The position numbers and the translations under genes were made by a program. A stretch of DNA of 8,463 bases from an uncultured Anaplasmataceae bacterium (GTDB lineage Bacteria; Pseudomonadota; Alphaproteobacteria; Rickettsiales; CAIPFW01). Shown here in pieces: positions 1 through 6,849 of this stretch (the first letter of the stretch is position 1; the number at the start of each line of letters is the position of its first letter). The stretch is from positions 1-8,463 of the forward strand of contig CAIPFW010000093.1 of assembly GCA_903864455.1 (NCBI GenBank). The letters run 5' to 3'. The notes under the pieces are model-generated. The model saw only the letters and a list, made by a program, of their open reading frames with translations. It did not search any database and was not told the origin of the DNA.

Positions 1-163
1 GCTCCAACTCAATATAAGCTTTAATCGGAGATTCACCCTGAGAATGAAAAGAGATTTTTTTTATATATGGAATGATTTTATGATAATTTTTTAAATCTTT
101 AAGAGCTGAATAAATTGTATCTATATCGCACTCTAAAATTGTGGTAAATTTATTATGATACAT
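1..163 (-). CDS. Coq10/RatA-like SRPBCC (START-fold) protein, N-terminal part only
   Basis: The first 54 codons of a minus-strand gene run off the left edge. The ATG at 163-161 directly follows the sppA stop (TAA then ATG, no gap), so it is probably co-translated from the rpsA-sppA message. No separate Shine-Dalgarno is visible. The visible part matches the start of the Coq10/RatA polyketide-cyclase-like family: a short first strand, a helix of the form D-x-x-x-I-Y-S-A-L-K-D-L-K-N-Y, then I-I-P-Y-I-K-K-I, which corresponds to the family's Y-P-x-F-L-P-W-C region. Known family members bind ubiquinone or other hydrophobic ligands in the inner membrane (Coq10). The E. coli member RatA has been reported as a ribosome-association toxin. 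In an alphaproteobacterium the Coq10-like role is more likely. The ligand-binding C-terminal half is outside the window, so function is inferred from the N-terminus alone. Confidence 0.68.
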   Translation of the reverse strand, partial: MYHNKFTTILECDIDTIYSALKDLKNYHKIIPYIKKISFHSQGESPIKAYIELE

Positions 164-1084
164 TTATTCATCATACATTAAATATAGACCATTTTTTTTC
201 AGCAAATTGAGTTTTTGAATTTGGTCTGATAATTGAAAATCGAGCGAAAGAGAGCCGAGAATTTTTTTCATAAAAAAATCTTTTTTTTTATCGCTGATAT
301 TAATATCTCGCAATGGAAAATTTAAATTTTTTTCCTTTACAATCCACTCATACGCCTCTTTAATCCCACCGAGCTCATCAATCAGTCCGATTTCTTTCGC
401 CTCTACTCCCAAATATATTCCACTATTTTCTATATCAGCGATGATTTTTTCATCTGTAATTTTTCGTCTTGCTAGAACCAAATCTACAAATTGTTTTTTA
501 GTGCTGAAGATTGTTTTTTCCATCATTTTGTTTGCACCTTCCTCAACTTCTTCAATCGGATTTGGTGACGCTTTGAGTTTTCCACTTTTAAATACCAATG
601 GCTTGACGCCAATTTTATTCAATAATTCTCTAACATCCGCTTTGAAAAAAATAACTCCAATTGACCCAGTAATTGTAGATGGATGAGCAAAGATTTTTTC
701 TCCCGCTAAAGAAATAAGATAACCACCAGATGCTGCAACTGATTTCATCACGATGGCCAATGGTTTTTTATCGGCAATTTTTTTTATACCATCGTAAAGA
801 CGATAAGAAGGAACAACGGCACCCCCCGGGCTATCAATTTCAACTATCAATCCATGTAATTTTGGATCAAATTCTAAGATTTCTAATTTTTTTAGTAAGT
901 CAACTTCATCAAAAATCGCACCTTCTATTAAAATTCTCCCTATAGAATCTTCTACAACTAATGGTTTTTCAGAGAAATTTCTAATTCCGCTAATAAAACC
1001 GATTATAAGTAAAAAAGTAAAAAAAATGGTCTTTTTATTTATGAGGGGTTTTTTATTACAACCATTCATATTGCTTTGCTCCAT
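164..1084 (-). CDS. sppA: Signal peptide peptidase SppA (short form), membrane serine protease
   Basis: This is a 306-residue S49-family protease that degrades leftover signal peptides at the cytoplasmic membrane. A membrane anchor lies at about residues 20-34, after a Lys-rich N-terminus. The oxyanion segment D-S-P-G-G is at 84-88. The nucleophile is Ser119 in A-A-S-G-G-Y, and the general base is Lys171 in S-G-K-L-K. Their 52-residue spacing equals that of the Ser/Lys dyad in Bacillus subtilis SppA. The G-S-I-G-V-I strand follows the serine at 140-145. The length fits the short, single-domain SppA, not the long E. coli form. The ATG at 1084-1082 has AGGT at 1094-1091 upstream, the only clear Shine-Dalgarno in the window. 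The gene starts 22 nt after the rpsA stop with no promoter or terminator between, so it is read from the rpsA promoter. A second Met at residue 6 is a less likely start. Confidence 0.95.
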   Translation of the reverse strand: MEQSNMNGCNKKPLINKKTIFFTFLLIIGFISGIRNFSEKPLVVEDSIGRILIEGAIFDEVDLLKKLEILEFDPKLHGLIVEIDSPGGAVVPSYRLYDGIKKIADKKPLAIVMKSVAASGGYLISLAGEKIFAHPSTITGSIGVIFFKADVRELLNKIGVKPLVFKSGKLKASPNPIEEVEEGANKMMEKTIFSTKKQFVDLVLARRKITDEKIIADIENSGIYLGVEAKEIGLIDELGGIKEAYEWIVKEKNLNFPLRDINISDKKKDFFMKKILGSLSLDFQLSDQIQKLNLLKKNGLYLMYDE

Positions 1085-1106
1085 TTTTTTACCTATAAAT
1101 TATTAA

Positions 1107-2852
1107 TTATGCCGCAACAACTGCATCACTTTCATTTTTTGCAGTCAATGTAACTTTTCTGTTTTCTCTGTCAACGCTCAAGACTCTGCAATCAATCATA
1201 TTGCCCTTAGCATACAAACCTTGCTTTTCCTCATGATAATTACTTGGAAGATTTGCAATATCCATATTTACTATTGACCTAGCTTCTGGAATTTCAATCT
1301 CTAGTTTTTCATTCCAAGAGCCAAAAATTACACAATTTTTTATTGTGTCGCCGATTTTTGCTTTTACTAAAAATTCTTCGAAGTAATCTTTAATCAATTG
1401 CTTCAATCCCAAAGCAACTCTACCTTTTTCTGGGTCAACTGATAGAACTTTTACATTCATTTCAGAACCGATTTTCATTCTAGGTATAATTTTGATAGCA
1501 TCATTTTCCCAAGATATATCAGAAATATGAATCAATCCTTCGATATCACTTCCTAAATCAGCGAAAATACCGAAATCTGTAATTTTTCTAATTACAACAG
1601 GAATAACCGAACCAGGTTTGTGAATTTTAGCAAATTTCTCCCATGGATTTTCGCTACATTGCTTAATACTCAAACTAATACGAGTCTTTTCTTCATCGAT
1701 AGCAAGAATAACAGCATCAGTTTCTTGGCCAACGGAGAGATGCGAACCTTTTTTATTCCATGAAATCTCTGAAACATGCACCAATCCTTCGATTCCATTT
1801 TCTATCTCTACAAACACACCATAATCAGTTGTATTTTTAATTAATCCTCTGATTTTATCACCAACTTTCAAGCGAGCGATAAGATCTTTCCAAGGATTTG
1901 CTTGTAATTGTTTCATACCAAGAGAAATTTTTCTTTCTTCTGGAATTAAATTAATTACCAACACCTCAATTTCATCACCAATTTGAATCATCTCTGAAGG
2001 ATGAGTGATTTTGCTCCAACTAATATCATTGATATGCAATAATCCGTCAACACTTGATTCCATTCCAGGTATTTTGAGGTTCACGAAGCAACCATAAGGT
2101 GCGATAGATTTCACAACCCCTTTTAATATGTCGCCGATTTTGATTTGTGCTATCGCCACATCTTTCACCTTCATTCTCTCTCCGTTGAGAACTTCACGCC
2201 TTGAGACAACTATGTTATCTTTTTTATCGTCACGCTCCATTGAAAGAATGATAAATGGTTGCTCAACTTCTTTCAAAGAATCGAGCATATTTCTTTCTGG
2301 CGGTCTAAAATCCAAATGACTCCCCGGTATGAAAACTTTTACACCTTGGATATTTGCTGTATAACCACCTCTTGTTTCACCAAGAATCGCACCGTATACA
2401 ATCGTTTTTTTATTTTTATATTCTTCAAAAGTAGACCATAAAGTCAATCTTCTAGCTTTCTCCCAACTCACTCTAATATATTGATAGCCTCTTGCATCAA
2501 TAGATTCAGCAACAACTTGAATTGTGTCACCAACACCTATGCTTACAGGTTTTAAGCCAATTCTCAGATCATCTTTTGACAACTTACCATAGTTTTTTAG
2601 GTTCATGTCTACAATGATATTTCCCGCCTCAATTCTACAAACTTTAGCATCAAGAACGATCGAATCAATACTAGAAGTTGTTACATCGAGCTTTGAATGG
2701 AAAAATGACTCCAAATCATCGGATTGAGGTATATTATTATCATCACCAAGAGAATAAATGATTTTTGATTTCGTGTGATCAATTTTTTTTAAGTGATAAC
2801 GAATCTCTCTTTTAAAATGATCTGAGTTTGTTGAATTTATAGATATATTCAT
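1107..2852 (-). CDS. rpsA: 30S ribosomal protein S1, six S1 domains
   Basis: Ribosomal protein S1 binds mRNA and docks it on the 30S subunit, which matters for messages with weak Shine-Dalgarno sequences such as those here. Read from the ATG at 2852-2850 the protein has 581 residues, slightly longer than the E. coli protein of about 557. Six S1 OB-fold repeats lie at about residues 65-132, 150-218, 237-314, 328-397, 413-484 and 498-571. Domains 3-5 are the most canonical, with G-x-V-x-x-x-x-x-Y/F-G-x-F-V/A and G-L-x-H-I/V-S/N-D/E-I-S-W. Domain 6 is divergent and lacks that signature. The frame is open further upstream to a TTG at 2885-2883, giving 592 residues, but the extra 11 residues (Cys/Trp/Phe-rich) look unlike an S1 N-terminus. 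The ATG is therefore preferred. The start has no Shine-Dalgarno; its leader is T-rich. A good promoter lies at 2939-2912. Confidence 0.96.
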   Translation of the reverse strand: MNISINSTNSDHFKREIRYHLKKIDHTKSKIIYSLGDDNNIPQSDDLESFFHSKLDVTTSSIDSIVLDAKVCRIEAGNIIVDMNLKNYGKLSKDDLRIGLKPVSIGVGDTIQVVAESIDARGYQYIRVSWEKARRLTLWSTFEEYKNKKTIVYGAILGETRGGYTANIQGVKVFIPGSHLDFRPPERNMLDSLKEVEQPFIILSMERDDKKDNIVVSRREVLNGERMKVKDVAIAQIKIGDILKGVVKSIAPYGCFVNLKIPGMESSVDGLLHINDISWSKITHPSEMIQIGDEIEVLVINLIPEERKISLGMKQLQANPWKDLIARLKVGDKIRGLIKNTTDYGVFVEIENGIEGLVHVSEISWNKKGSHLSVGQETDAVILAIDEEKTRISLSIKQCSENPWEKFAKIHKPGSVIPVVIRKITDFGIFADLGSDIEGLIHISDISWENDAIKIIPRMKIGSEMNVKVLSVDPEKGRVALGLKQLIKDYFEEFLVKAKIGDTIKNCVIFGSWNEKLEIEIPEARSIVNMDIANLPSNYHEEKQGLYAKGNMIDCRVLSVDRENRKVTLTAKNESDAVVAA

Positions 2853-2911
2853 ATAAAAAATAAAAAATCGCACCAACCAACACAATTATTGATTAGCTAA
2901 ATAATTCTTAT

Positions 2912-2939
2912 ATTTTATACAAAAGTTATTTTTTTTCAA
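2912..2939 (-). promoter_or_regulatory. Sigma-70 type promoter for the rpsA-sppA operon
   Basis: On the minus strand a -35 TTGAAA (2939-2934) is followed after 16 nt by TAAAAT (2917-2912). An overlapping TATAAA starts two bases earlier. The expected transcription start is near 2905, giving a leader of about 53 nt to the rpsA ATG. It sits in the short gap after the stop codon of the upstream membrane-protein frame, so rpsA can be expressed independently of it. The call rests on consensus match and position only. Confidence 0.6.
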
Positions 2940-2952
2940 GCAGAAAATAAAT

Positions 2953-3882
2953 CTAAACTTGCGATGTCGCAACGCTTCCTTGCTTCATATTATGATCTTC
3001 AGCTTTGAGCTCTGCTCCCCTTTCTTCTAGTTTTTCCTTCACTTTATTTAATGCGAGTAATAATTTGTCTTCTGAATTATTCTTTTGAATCTCAGTCTCA
3101 TACCATTTGTTTGTTTTATCAAAAAGCATTTTATGCAAATCTTCAACGATCTCAACTTTCTTTTTACTTATTTTATTAGTTTTATTGCTATATGCATCGT
3201 TGAATAATTTTTCTATTTCATTATTATCCTGACAATACTCTTCTTTTGTAGAAAATAAACATTTTTTTAATTCCTCTGGATTGAATTTATTTCCATTATC
3301 AGAAAAATACTTTTCAAATCTCGTTGCATCATCTCCCTTCGTATTCTCACAATCAGGTAATTTAAGAATATTTGACTCTTCGCGTTTTAACTTTATTCTC
3401 TCTGTCAATGCATCAATTAAATTAGCAATTATGATTCGATGCTCCACATTTTCTTTTTGATTAAAATCTCCCCTCTTTTGTTTTTCTTCTTGCGCAGTTT
3501 GCACTAATGATAGCTCGATGTTATCATGTACGTTCGCATCTTTTTTAGAGTTACCTCGAGTAGAAAAAAGTATCTTACGATACTCCTTGTCTTCTTCGGC
3601 TTTTTTTTTTCTCAGCGATTCTTTTTGTATTTTTCTCGCATCGCAATCTATATCATCACTTCCATTTTTTTTGTTGACACTATGATCTTTATTTTCATCT
3701 ATCACACCTATATTAGAAATTTCGCTCATCTGAACGGGTGTATCTTTTTTAATGCAGTTTGTTTTTAATTTATGAAATATAGAAGTTTTATTTGTTACTT
3801 CGTTTCTTTTTTGAAACTCTTCGTTTTCTAAACCATAAACAATATCTGATCCGCTGTCATCATCTACTGCGAAATTATTCAA
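2953..3882 (-). CDS. Charged cytoplasmic tail of a split membrane protein (C-terminal fragment), unknown family
   Basis: I do not recognise a family. The frame can be read as 309 residues from a TTG at 3882-3880, ending in TAG. It is very rich in Lys, Glu, Asp and Asn, with helical, coiled-coil-like stretches at about residues 80-105, 155-172 and 270-295, and no hydrophobic segment or signal peptide. A weak motif K-x-L-F recurs at about 103, 207 and 251. The TTG start is doubtful: it has no Shine-Dalgarno, overlaps the preceding TGA, and the first ATG is only codon 52. The same frame stays open upstream to 4038 and there encodes a membrane segment ending in F-G-Y-Y-I-C-S-K, then a basic stretch and I-E-L-N. 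I therefore read this as the cytoplasmic half of the protein encoded just upstream, separated by a frameshift. The codons are real and strongly biased; independent translation is uncertain. Confidence 0.6.
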   Translation of the reverse strand: MNNFAVDDDSGSDIVYGLENEEFQKRNEVTNKTSIFHKLKTNCIKKDTPVQMSEISNIGVIDENKDHSVNKKNGSDDIDCDARKIQKESLRKKKAEEDKEYRKILFSTRGNSKKDANVHDNIELSLVQTAQEEKQKRGDFNQKENVEHRIIIANLIDALTERIKLKREESNILKLPDCENTKGDDATRFEKYFSDNGNKFNPEELKKCLFSTKEEYCQDNNEIEKLFNDAYSNKTNKISKKKVEIVEDLHKMLFDKTNKWYETEIQKNNSEDKLLLALNKVKEKLEERGAELKAEDHNMKQGSVATSQV

Positions 3883-4038
3883 TTCGATATTGCTACTACT
3901 TCCAATAAAATTAAAATTTTTATTTTTTTTAGAATTTCTAATTTTTGAACAAATATAATAACCAAATACACCAATAGCAACAACAACAATAGGTATATTA
4001 TGGTACCTAGTATTATGTTTGTATTGTTGCTGCTTTTT
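3879..4038 (-). other. Zone open in two frames; probable frameshift site splitting one membrane-protein gene
   Basis: Over these 160 nt both the upstream frame and the downstream frame lack stop codons. The upstream frame ends at TGA 3881-3879, and the downstream frame is closed only by TGA at 4041-4039. Each frame encodes a hydrophobic run: Leu-rich in the upstream frame, Val/Ile-rich in the other. The Val/Ile version ends in F-G-Y-Y-I-C-S-K plus basic residues, a normal stop-transfer, and matches the small membrane protein at 6850-7173. Removing two bases (TA) at 3994-3998 joins the frames into a smooth membrane segment and a protein of about 803 residues. Adding one A to the A6 run (T6 at 4034-4039 on the plus strand) would also join them. 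An A8 run (T8 at 3923-3930) is another possible slippage site. Confidence 0.6.
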
Positions 4039-5366
4039 TCATGATTATTTGTATCTGTTGAGTTTGAAGTTGAGTTTGAGTTATCAACACTTGTCATAAC
4101 GTCTTGTGTCGTCAAAGTGGGAAATTTATTTGTTGATACAGATACGGATGTTAATTTGCTTATTGTAGTAGATGGGTTAGTAGATGATGTAGTAGATGGT
4201 GTAGTAGATGGTGTAGTAGATGGTGTAGTAGATGGTGTAGCAGATGGTGTAGTAGATGGTGTAGTAGATGGTGTAGTAGATGGTGTAGTAGATGGTGTAG
4301 TAGTCGAAACTTCGATACAACCAACATCTTTTAATAAAAAGTCATAGCACATCTCTTTATTTCCAATATTTATCGCAACTTGATTACTTGAAACCGATAT
4401 TTCTGGCAAGGATCCCGTCGAATTCGAAGCAAAAGAAAAAGCTTGTTCGGTATTTTTTTCTAAAGCATTTCCAACAATGCCTCTTTTATATCCATCAACA
4501 TATGCTATATTTCTATTATTTTTATATGAATGAATCGTTGAAATTAAATTGCCTTGATGCACAACTTGATGCTGATAATCACTTATCGAATCAAATAAAG
4601 GTACGTTTAAATTGTCAACAAAGCATCGATCGACATTCGAAGAAGCCTCATTTCCCTTGCACACTACTGAATTACTTGATTCATAATTATAGGGTTTGAA
4701 TACTCCATTTTCGATTTTTCCAAGAAATTGAATGATTTGAGTTGGCGATGCATTATTATTGTAGGCAATTTTTTGTGGAAAAATCAAAACAATAGAAAGT
4801 ATACCGTTATGAGAACTTGAATCAACTTTTACACTTCCGGAATACCCACCATTAGTATTGAAAAATGAATCCCCTGTTATATAATTCGATCCAAGTGATG
4901 TAAAAATCTCTCTTAACGAAATTTCATCAATTTTGCTATCCAATTTATCATCATTTAATGCTATAAGTGAGATTCCTGAATTGCTTTTTCTTATAAAAAC
5001 ATCAATTTCTGGCAAACCATCAATATTTTTAATATTTTGAGTACTTCTAATGGTTTTTGCTCCAACAGCATTGAGCATATTCAGCGCACTAAGGGTAAAC
5101 ATGGAATAAAATGGTAGACTTTTAAAGAAATCATTCAGTTGAGAATTTAAATTCGAAAGATATTTTTTGTTTTTTTTACCAGAAGAATTGAATTCTTCCC
5201 TTAGTTGATTAAATTTTTTTTTATAATTATTTAATTCTTTATTATCTTTATTTTCTTTAAAAAGTTGTTGTAAAATTTGCAACTTTTGAGATATATCATG
5301 AGTATTTTTATATCTTTCTTGTAATTGATTTAAACCATCCATCTCTTTATTAAAAAAATTATTCAT
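3879..5366 (-). CDS. Large stalked membrane surface protein, N-terminal and outer part (495 codons), unknown family
   Basis: I do not recognise a family. Visible parts, in order: a Lys/Gln/Asn-rich coiled coil (about residues 10-80); a hydrophobic stretch (about 84-103) ending in V-G-A, which may be an internal signal or anchor; a mixed domain (about 104-352) with its only four cysteines at 236, 248, 340 and 350, spaced as if paired in disulfides; a Thr/Pro/Ser stalk (about 354-401) from a 12-nt tandem repeat; a Ser/Thr/Asn linker; and a hydrophobic segment from 451. The annotated end is Leu-rich and stops at TGA 3881-3879, but the alternative frame through this region looks like the authentic one. 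The protein is thus probably the outer part of a single-pass protein of about 803 residues. The start is the ATG at 5366-5364, which has no Shine-Dalgarno but a near-consensus promoter immediately upstream. A surface or host-interaction role is inference from the architecture. Confidence 0.75.
   Translation of the reverse strand: MNNFFNKEMDGLNQLQERYKNTHDISQKLQILQQLFKENKDNKELNNYKKKFNQLREEFNSSGKKNKKYLSNLNSQLNDFFKSLPFYSMFTLSALNMLNAVGAKTIRSTQNIKNIDGLPEIDVFIRKSNSGISLIALNDDKLDSKIDEISLREIFTSLGSNYITGDSFFNTNGGYSGSVKVDSSSHNGILSIVLIFPQKIAYNNNASPTQIIQFLGKIENGVFKPYNYESSNSVVCKGNEASSNVDRCFVDNLNVPLFDSISDYQHQVVHQGNLISTIHSYKNNRNIAYVDGYKRGIVGNALEKNTEQAFSFASNSTGSLPEISVSSNQVAINIGNKEMCYDFLLKDVGCIEVSTTTPSTTPSTTPSTTPSTTPSATPSTTPSTTPSTTPSTTSSTNPSTTISKLTSVSVSTNKFPTLTTQDVMTSVDNSNSTSNSTDTNNHEKSSNNTNIILGTIIYLLLLLLLVYLVIIFVQKLEILKKIKILILLEVVAISN
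4057..4080. repeat. Two tandem 12-nt units encoding Ser-Asn-Ser-Thr repeats
   Basis: Two adjacent units, GTTGAGTTTGAA (4057-4068) and GTTGAGTTTGAG (4069-4080), differ at one base. On the minus strand they encode S-N-S-T twice, in the linker between the Thr/Pro stalk and the membrane segment of the large membrane protein. The period is the same as that of the main stalk repeat. Confidence 0.7.
4165..4296. repeat. 12-nt tandem repeat, 11 units, encoding a Thr-Thr-Pro-Ser stalk
   Basis: Eleven consecutive 12-nt units follow the plus-strand pattern GTAGTAGATGGT. Units from 4189 to 4296 are identical except one with a single T-to-C change (4237-4248). The two at 4165-4188 are degenerate, and a partial copy follows at 4297-4305. 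Read on the minus strand, inside the large membrane-protein gene, they give nine T/A-T-P-S tetrapeptides plus T-T-S-S and T-N-P-S. The unit is a multiple of three, so copy-number change alters stalk length without breaking the frame. Near identity at the DNA level points to recent expansion. Confidence 0.93.
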
Positions 5367-5375
5367 ATGAATGAA

Positions 5376-5404
5376 ATAATAAAGGAATTAATATAACATG
5401 TCAA
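5376..5404 (-). promoter_or_regulatory. Near-consensus sigma-70 promoter for the large membrane protein gene
   Basis: On the minus strand TTGACA (5404-5399) is followed after exactly 17 nt by TATTAT (5381-5376). This is the best promoter match in the window. The start codon at 5366-5364 lies only nine bases beyond the -10 box, so the predicted transcript start is within a few bases of the ATG. The message would be leaderless or nearly so, which fits the absence of a Shine-Dalgarno. The 65-nt gap also has to hold the divergent glmU promoter, for which only a weak TAATAT (5412-5417) is visible. Confidence 0.7.
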
Positions 5405-5431
5405 ATTCTTTTAATATATTTTTTTAAAAAA

Positions 5432-6847
5432 ATGATAAAATTCATGAAAAATACAAAATCTATGAATCAAAACACAGCAATAATCTTAGCTGCGGGAAAA
5501 TCTTCTCGCATGGGGGGAAGCAATCAAAAATCTTTTCACGAAATCGGGGGTGAGAAATTAATAATACACCTATTAAATTCAATCATTCATTGCGATTTTC
5601 AGAATATCTTTATTGTAATAAATCAAGATTATGAAAATTGGCAACTGGAATATATAAAGAATTTTTTGTTCAAAAAAAATAAAGATTGCTTTTTTGTTAC
5701 TCAGAATGAACAACTTGGCACCGGTCATGCAGTTTTAGAGTGCATAAAATCACAAGAATATAAAAATATTTTGCATCAAAATATCATCATATTTTACTCC
5801 GATACTCCGTTAATCAGCCCAGAATCTATAAAGAAATTACAAGAAAATATTCAAAATGAAAAATTAGGAATTATTTGCGGATTTGAATACGCAGAAAAAA
5901 ATCAATATGGACGCATCCTTATAAATAGTCAGCATAAAATTGAAAAAATTATTGAATATAAAGATTATAAAAATGATAATGCGACTCAGTCAATCTCTCT
6001 TTGCAATTCAGGAATTATAGCGATAAAAAATAATATTTTAGAAAATTTTCTACATCTCATCACAAATCATAACGAAGCGAATGAATACTATCTTTTTGAT
6101 ATAATGAAATTTTTTAATGATGGTGAAAAATTTTCTTTTTTTAAAATTGACAAGGATGATGCTATTGGAATCAACACTTTTGAAGAGTTATCGCAAGCAG
6201 AACAAATCTATCAAAATAGACAAAGGAACTTTTTTATAAAAAATTTTGTTCAATTTCAAAATCCACAATCAGTGTTTTTTGGATTTGATGTAAAAATCGA
6301 AAAATTTGTCAAAATCGCATCAAATGTTGAAATCAAAAAGTATTCTGAGATAGGTGGGGGCGTTGAAATAGAATCAAACAATTCAATCGGAGAAAATGTA
6401 AAAATAGGAAAAAATACAAAAATTAAATCTTTTTCATACATCGAAAATAGCATCATCGGCGAAAATTGCGAGATTGGGCCATTCTCCTCGATTACCAATG
6501 AAAATAGTATCGGAGAGATGAATATCATTGGTAACTTTGTTGAAATAAAGCGTAGTAAAATGAATAATAATAATAAAATTAAACACCTTTCATATTGTGG
6601 AAATTTAAATCTTGGCTCTCACAACAATATTGGAGCTGGCTCTATTACTTGCAATTATGATGGTAAGAATAAAAACACCACAAGCGTCGGTGATAATAAT
6701 TTTGTCGGAGCGAATACATCTCTCATAGCTCCTCTCACTATCGGAAATCGAAATATGATCGCTGCAGGAAGCGTCATCACTCAATCACTAGATGATGATA
6801 ATTTGGCGATTGAAAGGAGCGACCAGAAAAATAAAAAGAGAAAATGA
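5432..6847 (+). CDS. glmU: Bifunctional GlmU: GlcNAc-1-P uridylyltransferase / glucosamine-1-P acetyltransferase
   Basis: GlmU acetylates glucosamine-1-phosphate and then couples it to UTP, giving UDP-GlcNAc, the cytoplasmic precursor of peptidoglycan and lipid A. The protein has 471 residues, close to the usual 450-460. The N-terminal pyrophosphorylase domain shows L-A-A-G-K-S-S-R-M (19-27) with a downstream Lys33, Q-L-G-T-G-H-A (94-100), S-D-T-P-L-I (123-128) with metal-binding Asp124, Y-G-R (159-161), N-E-Y-Y-L-F-D-I (217-224) and G-I-N-T (246-249). From about 285 a left-handed beta-helix of hexapeptides follows. The acetyltransferase site includes K-H-L-S-Y-C-G with His385, G-A-G-S-I-T-C-N-Y-D-G (401-411) and A-A-G-S-V (444-448). 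Both active sites look intact. The C-terminus is a short Lys/Arg-rich tail. ATGs at 5432, 5444 and 5462 are all possible; none has a Shine-Dalgarno, and 5462 would give the more typical N-terminus. Confidence 0.95.
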   Translation: MIKFMKNTKSMNQNTAIILAAGKSSRMGGSNQKSFHEIGGEKLIIHLLNSIIHCDFQNIFIVINQDYENWQLEYIKNFLFKKNKDCFFVTQNEQLGTGHAVLECIKSQEYKNILHQNIIIFYSDTPLISPESIKKLQENIQNEKLGIICGFEYAEKNQYGRILINSQHKIEKIIEYKDYKNDNATQSISLCNSGIIAIKNNILENFLHLITNHNEANEYYLFDIMKFFNDGEKFSFFKIDKDDAIGINTFEELSQAEQIYQNRQRNFFIKNFVQFQNPQSVFFGFDVKIEKFVKIASNVEIKKYSEIGGGVEIESNNSIGENVKIGKNTKIKSFSYIENSIIGENCEIGPFSSITNENSIGEMNIIGNFVEIKRSKMNNNNKIKHLSYCGNLNLGSHNNIGAGSITCNYDGKNKNTTSVGDNNFVGANTSLIAPLTIGNRNMIAAGSVITQSLDDDNLAIERSDQKNKKRK

Positions 6848-6849
6848 TT

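Noticed and set aside
2883..2885. TTG start giving a 592-residue ribosomal protein S1
   Set aside because: The added 11 residues are Trp/Phe/Cys-rich and unlike S1 N-termini; the ATG at 2852 is a simpler start, with the promoter still upstream.
2953..2970. C-terminal T-S-Q-V of the charged tail as a class I PDZ-binding motif
   Set aside because: The pattern S/T-x-V is short and common by chance, and there is no evidence that the tail faces host cytoplasm.
3880..3882. TTG as an independent start for the 309-codon charged protein
   Set aside because: No Shine-Dalgarno, no promoter, the frame continues open upstream, and that upstream part encodes a sensible membrane helix matching the small membrane protein.
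4165..4305. Tandem array considered as CRISPR or origin iterons
   Set aside because: Units are contiguous without spacers, the period is exactly four codons, and they continue the reading frame of a large gene.
4117..4347. Plus-strand open frame of repeated Val-Val-Asp-Gly
   Set aside because: It is the reverse-strand shadow of the 12-nt repeat, which has an open frame on both strands by composition.
6256..6528. Minus-strand open frame inside glmU, and similar frames inside sppA, rpsA and mrp
   Set aside because: They lie opposite strongly conserved genes and have no promoter, start signal or recognisable product.
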